NCBI GenBank assembly: GCA_031261885.1
Contig: JAISIU010000106.1
Coordinates: 1-8,588 of the forward strand
Direction of reading: 5' to 3'
DNA from: Bifidobacteriaceae bacterium
Lineage (GTDB): Bacteria; Actinomycetota; Actinomycetes; Actinomycetales; WQXJ01
Length of the DNA stretch: 8,588 nucleotides
Under the pieces are notes generated by a model, which was not told the DNA's origin, did not search any database, and saw only the letters and a program-made list of their open reading frames with translations. This document shows, in pieces, positions 6,601 through 8,588 of this stretch (within the stretch, counting starts at the first letter, position 1; every line of letters starts with the position of its first letter). Position numbers and translations under genes: made by a program.

Positions 6601-7744
6601 GGCGAACCAGTCGCTGTACGAGGCCACGAGCTACGCCACCTTCGAGTCGGCGCTCACCGCCGCCCAGGCGCTGCTGAACAACCCGTCGACGATCACGACG
6701 GCCAACGCCCAGGCCGCCATGGACGCCCTCCAGTCGGCCGTCGCGGCCCTCCAGGCCAAGAGCGACCTCACGCCGCTCCAGTCGTTGATCACGGCCGCCA
6801 CGACCGCTGTCAGCGACACGACCGGCTACTACCAGCAGGCCAACGTCCCGGCCCTCCAGACCGCGCTGACCGCGGCCCAGGCCGTGGCCGCCGACCCGTC
6901 GTCCACGCAGGACGAGATCACCGCCCAGGTGATCGCGCTGTCCGGCGCCCTCCAGAAGGTGCTGCCGATCGGCTCCACGCTGGCGCTCCAGGACCTCGTC
7001 ACGCAGGTCGGCGCGCTGGACCAGGCGCGCTACTCGGCCACCAGCTGGTCGGCCCTCCAGACGGCGCTGGCGGCCGCGAACGCGGTCATCGCGGCGACGG
7101 AGCCGGACCAGTACCAGGTCGATGAGGCCTACGACAACCTCGCCCAGGCCTGCAACGCCCTCGTGTTCGTCTCGAACAAGCAGGCCCTCGCCACGGACAT
7201 GGCGGTCGCCGCGAACATCCTCGCCAACGCCGACGCCTATTACGCGGAGTCGATCTCCGGCCTCCAGGCCGCCTACGACGCCGCCGAGGTCGTCTACAAC
7301 GAGCAGGACGCGACCGACACCCAGGTGTCCGTCGCCGACTCCAACCTCATGGCTTGGGTCCTCAAGGCCAAGCTGATGCCGACCGCGCAGACGGCCGCCG
7401 TCAGCCCGCTGGCGCAGCCCGCCGCCGCCTCCGCCAAGGTCGTCAAGGCCGCCTCCACCGTGAAGGTCGCGTGGAAGGACCGCACCGTCAAGGCCGGCCA
7501 CGCCGCGACCATCAAGGTCAAGGTCCTGGCGGCCGGCACGGCCAACCCGGCCGGCACGGTGAAGGTCAAGGCCAACGGCAAGACCAAGTCGTACTCGACC
7601 GCGAAGGTCGCGGCGAACAACGGCAAGGTCAAGCTGCCGACAATCACGAAGAAGGGCACCTACACGGTCAAGGTCTACTACTCCGGTAGCCAGACCACGG
7701 CCGCGAAGACCCTGAAGCTCAAGGCCAAGGTCCGTGTCAAGTAA
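3605..7744 (+). CDS. Secreted GH3 glycoside hydrolase (beta-glucosidase-like) with PA14-like insert, FIVAR repeats and Ig-like tail
   Basis: The enzyme probably releases terminal sugars from beta-glycosides outside the cell. Residues 1 to about 43 are a signal peptide: Arg/Lys-rich start, hydrophobic core, AVA-type cleavage site. The GH3 barrel (about 60-380) has substrate-binding candidates Asp111 (HADAM), Arg173 (WGRN) and Lys206-His207. The nucleophile is Asp290 in GFITTDYGG. The second GH3 domain is split by a PA14-like insert (about 498-658) ending in LKLSW and resumes through WYPGEMG and PSGRLSITFP to about 842. Then come a fibronectin-III-like domain (about 845-965), four FIVAR-like helical repeats (980-1257) and a lysine-rich Ig-like domain (about 1280-1379). 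There is no LPXTG or membrane anchor. The acid/base Glu cannot be placed by eye. GH3 enzymes include beta-glucosidases, xylosidases and N-acetylglucosaminidases, so specificity is open. The nearby esterase suggests plant polysaccharide use. Confidence 0.93.
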   Translation: MTPRTSKLRSGAHLHRRLIGLVSAAALGAGGLLATGLLPAVAAPVASPTASSPAVAADAPYTPTVNWLLSQLTTAEKVLIIEHSNDSVPHGEAGFLASVPRLGIPAIRHADAMGINTTNETTAFQTRLGMAASFDRSLVSDIGQEIGIEGVGSDIDLLYGPQVDVDRYPSWGRNLTTNGEDAFLSGELAQTEINGTQSEGLMSQIKHAAFYNGQNQSTPSWVSSQAAHEVYLEPYQMGIEQGGVSSIMCSYATFRIVGEQDSSQYACSNQTLETKILKDEFGLSGFITTDYGGGKATSDLIAGTDNEFASSNFSATKITAALQNGLTYDGQSYTGAQVATQLNDAVARMLYQYERFGLLDLSQMETAGLPAADVPSEPQHGDVQSIGADNSTQITFHKTAETEALAQKSAEESITLLKNTGSVLPLATTSKLNVVGPTSQALPSSPGGERSRGLMDTVTENPVTALRDTFGTANVSLNPGVGLIGTAIPTANLNTKEDGTGTTGLTVTGTDGSQNTVARTVQRVNNQSWAWMTKGGKYTFSGSIKAATAGTYRVYLQYPYGCNTGNTSDFNGGNTDSGRGCNAASASVTINGASVRMSNPDSLLQPNDIAGGQTNSVGEYTGQTNVAADLTLNAGFNPISITYSPATTMSVAPTLKLSWANTTTELNNAVTAAAVPGTTSVVFMDDSGGQTYTDGQTAVNGSAQMEYMPDDQVNLLEQVAASAHAAGNKVVVVTFSGGAFGMPWASDADAIVQTWYPGEMGSPAIANVLSGAVDPSGRLSITFPVDNNHSAFTDSPKETNSTATSDGTNAIVWSDGVDVGYRWYSDPSVNVNGYEPAYWFGYGESYTSFAYSDLAATESSDGGLDVTFTVKNTGDVAGAAVPQIYLGPSPDLQAPVDDADGLVAAGYQQSKEKLVQFDRVELAAGASKTETLHVDAQQVSAWDTASQSWVLGTGVRSLWLGTSSNPADVAQSVAVKVSPLDRSIKDVLQAVVAADSVYQANQSLYEATSYATFESALTAAQALLNNPSTITTANAQAAMDALQSAVAALQAKSDLTPLQSLITAATTAVSDTTGYYQQANVPALQTALTAAQAVAADPSSTQDEITAQVIALSGALQKVLPIGSTLALQDLVTQVGALDQARYSATSWSALQTALAAANAVIAATEPDQYQVDEAYDNLAQACNALVFVSNKQALATDMAVAANILANADAYYAESISGLQAAYDAAEVVYNEQDATDTQVSVADSNLMAWVLKAKLMPTAQTAAVSPLAQPAAASAKVVKAASTVKVAWKDRTVKAGHAATIKVKVLAAGTANPAGTVKVKANGKTKSYSTAKVAANNGKVKLPTITKKGTYTVKVYYSGSQTTAAKTLKLKAKVRVK
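6542..7375 (+). repeat. Four FIVAR-like helical repeats in the GH3 protein
   Basis: The coding segment holds roughly four diverged units of about 60-75 residues, starting near 6542, 6761, 6980 and 7172. Units 1-3 show the core (S/A)xxALxxALxAAxAV or a close variant, followed by a loop and a second helix; for example, LQTALTAAQAV recurs as LQTALAAANAV. Unit 4 is more diverged (LQAAYDAAEVV). FIVAR domains occur in Gram-positive surface and secreted enzymes, where they are thought to act as spacers or in wall or carbohydrate attachment. The role here is inferred. Confidence 0.75.
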
Positions 7745-7754
7745 TTGACGCGGC

Positions 7755-7771
7755 CCGGGCCGAGAGCCCGG
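7755..7771 (+). terminator. Small hairpin after the GH3 gene
   Basis: CCGGGC and GCCCGG (7755-7760 and 7766-7771) pair over 6 bp around a 5-base loop, 10 bases after the stop codon. It is weak alone, and is probably accessory to the larger hairpin at 7817-7849. Confidence 0.4.
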
Positions 7772-7816
7772 ACACGGTCGAGGGCGGCCCATGACCGCAC
7801 CCGGCTAGGCGAAGAA

Positions 7817-7849
7817 CCGGCCCCGGCGCCCCAGCGGCGCCGGGGCCGG
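7817..7849 (+). terminator. Perfect 14-bp GC-rich terminator hairpin
   Basis: Arms 7817-7830 and 7836-7849 are perfectly complementary over 14 bp with a 5-base loop (CCAGC). No U-tract follows. An A-rich GAAGAA lies just before the left arm. It ends the GH3 transcription unit and lies 10 bases upstream of the next gene's -10 box. Confidence 0.78.
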
Positions 7850-7859
7850 CGTCATTAAG

Positions 7860-7873
7860 TACAGTGGAAGACG
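7860..7873 (+). promoter_or_regulatory. Leaderless promoter of the small membrane protein gene (-10 TACAGT)
   Basis: TACAGT at 7860-7865 fits TANNNT and is followed by 7 bases and then GTG 7873. This repeats the hisD arrangement. It overlaps the alternative GTG at 7864, which argues that 7864 is not the start. The -35 position falls inside the right arm of the terminator hairpin, so the promoter appears to rely on its -10 box. Confidence 0.55.
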
Positions 7874-8466
7874 TGCCCGAGGCAAGTGCGAACCAATCGC
7901 CCGACGACGCCGCCGAATTCGACCGGCGGTGGCAGGAGCTCGCCGAACAGCTGGAGGCCGAGATGGGGGCCGCCGGCCCCTCGATCACGGAAGGCGCCGG
8001 GCCGCGACCGTCGGCGGATGGGCCCTCGGTCTCCGCGCCGCCGCCCGATGGCCCGCTGCCCCCGCCGTGGAAGGGCCGTCTGGCGCCCGTCCAGGGACCG
8101 GCCCCGACCCCGGACCACGACGGCGAGGGAGACACGTGGGACCCGACCGGCTGGGCCGACGTGGCCGGCGGACCGGCGAGCCCGCCCGGGCCGCGCGACT
8201 GGGAGGCGGCCGCGGACCCGGCCGACGAACACTTCATCCCGCCGGAGCCGCCACCCGTCCTCGACTCGGAGCCGCTGAAGGTCGTGGCCTGGGCCGCGAT
8301 CGCGGCCGGGCTGATCGGCCTGGCCCTCTACTTCGTGCTGCACCTCGACTGGAACGTGTGGGTGCCGCGCGGCCTGGCCCTGTTGGCGGCCGCCGGCATC
8401 GGCACGCTGCTGTGGCGCATGCCCCGCGATCGCGAGAACCCCGACGACCCGGGCGCCCGCGTCTGA
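7873..8466 (+). CDS. Conserved actinobacterial-type membrane protein, acidic Pro-rich N-terminus and two C-terminal helices
   Basis: The function is unknown. The 197-residue protein starts with an acidic, probably helical stretch (EFDRRWQELAEQLEAEM, about residues 16-32). A long disordered Pro/Gly/Asp region follows, then the short motif HFIPPEPPP starting at His120. Two hydrophobic segments come next (about 137-158 and 166-182), joined by a short loop with DWNVWVPR, and a charged tail rich in Arg and Asp. There is no signal peptide, so the N-terminal part is probably cytoplasmic with a hairpin membrane anchor. The HFxPPxPPP box before two membrane helices recalls an uncharacterised actinobacterial family that I remember near hisD in other genomes; this is from memory, not a search. 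GTG 7873 is chosen over GTG 7864 because TACAGT lies 7 bases before it and overlaps 7864. Using 7864 would add three residues. Confidence 0.8.
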   Translation: MPEASANQSPDDAAEFDRRWQELAEQLEAEMGAAGPSITEGAGPRPSADGPSVSAPPPDGPLPPPWKGRLAPVQGPAPTPDHDGEGDTWDPTGWADVAGGPASPPGPRDWEAAADPADEHFIPPEPPPVLDSEPLKVVAWAAIAAGLIGLALYFVLHLDWNVWVPRGLALLAAAGIGTLLWRMPRDRENPDDPGARV

Positions 8467-8472
8467 CCAGTC

Positions 8473-8490
8473 CCGCGCCCCGGAGCGCGG
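8473..8490 (+). terminator. Short GC-rich hairpin after the membrane protein gene
   Basis: CCGCGC and GCGCGG (8473-8478 and 8485-8490) pair perfectly over 6 bp around a 6-base loop, starting 7 bases after the stop codon. No T-tract follows. Its position suggests a weak terminator. Confidence 0.45.
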
Positions 8491-8493
8491 CGT

Positions 8494-8507
8494 GGGGTGA
8501 GCACCCC
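8494..8507. promoter_or_regulatory. Inverted repeat GGGGTG-AG-CACCCC
   Basis: Two perfect 6-base arms are separated by only two bases, so the site is better read as a protein-binding dyad than as an RNA hairpin, although it could add to termination. It lies 17-30 bases before the TATAGG box at 8524, over the expected -35 region. Confidence 0.4.
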
Positions 8508-8523
8508 TCCGGGCGTGCGAGGA

Positions 8524-8588
8524 TATAGGGCGGCGTGCCCGCCCCGGACGCGCAGAGCGGCTCACCGAAGGAACGGGCTAGGACCGAC
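8524..8588 (+). promoter_or_regulatory. Possible promoter and leader of a gene at or beyond the right edge
   Basis: TATAGG (8524-8529) is a -10 candidate. Two readings are possible. GTG 8535 opens a frame (start MPAPDAQSG) that stays open for 18 codons to the window end, but its 5-base spacing is one or two short of the leaderless pattern. Alternatively, transcription begins near 8536 and TAGGA (8579-8583) is a ribosome-binding site for a start codon just past 8588. I cannot identify the product. Confidence 0.4.

Noticed and set aside
7680..7744. C-terminal sortase signal on the GH3 protein
   Set aside because: No LPXTG-like motif, hydrophobic helix or positively charged stop-transfer end is present; the protein ends in VRVK after a beta-rich domain.
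7745..7750. TTGACG as a -35 box directly after the GH3 stop codon
   Set aside because: No -10-like sequence occurs 16-19 bases downstream in the GC-rich hairpin region, and no gene starts there.
4013..7792. Open frame of about 1259 codons on the minus strand opposite the GH3 gene
   Set aside because: It is a composition effect: C-ending codons on the plus strand give few minus-strand stops. The product is Arg/Gly/Val/Asp-rich with no recognisable fold, while the plus frame encodes clear GH3 motifs.

Overview
The window is chromosomal DNA of a high-GC Gram-positive bacterium (Actinomycetota). The evidence is a GC content near 70 percent by eye, strongly G/C-ending codons, an actinobacterial-type HisD, GTG starts placed 6-7 bases after TANNNT boxes (leaderless transcripts), and secreted carbohydrate-active proteins built from Ig-like, PA14-like and FIVAR modules. 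I cannot name the genus; a plant- or gut-associated lineage such as Bifidobacteriaceae, Actinomycetaceae or Cellulomonadaceae would fit.

Layout, all genes on the + strand: (1) 1-1929 is the 3' part of a large secreted esterase gene that enters from the left. It holds the tail of one CE1-like esterase domain, then a complete Esterase-N-like plus CE1-like esterase unit, a Pro/Thr/Asp linker and two Ig-like domains. (2) 1930-2057 holds two GC-rich hairpins, one with a 20-bp stem, and then a -10 box. (3) 2058-3371 is hisD, histidinol dehydrogenase. (4) 3372-3604 is a lower-GC regulatory region with two inverted repeats. (5) 3605-7744 is a 1379-residue secreted GH3 glycoside hydrolase with a PA14-like insert, a fibronectin-III-like domain, about four FIVAR repeats and a lysine-rich Ig-like tail. 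(6) 7745-7872 holds a perfect 14-bp-stem terminator and a leaderless promoter. (7) 7873-8466 encodes a small acidic, proline-rich protein with two C-terminal membrane helices. (8) 8467-8588 holds two short hairpins and a possible promoter for a gene that starts at or beyond the right edge.

How it works together: the esterase and the GH3 enzyme look like accessory extracellular enzymes for decorated plant polysaccharide or glycoside. The esterase would remove acyl or feruloyl groups and the GH3 enzyme would release terminal sugars. Neither has an LPXTG sorting signal, and both end in lysine-rich Ig-like modules. hisD and the small membrane protein look like core genes, each with its own compact leaderless promoter. 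The window therefore reads as accessory carbohydrate genes placed next to and between housekeeping genes, each insulated by its own terminator. I found no CRISPR array, insertion sequence, complete RNA gene or clearly novel multi-gene system.
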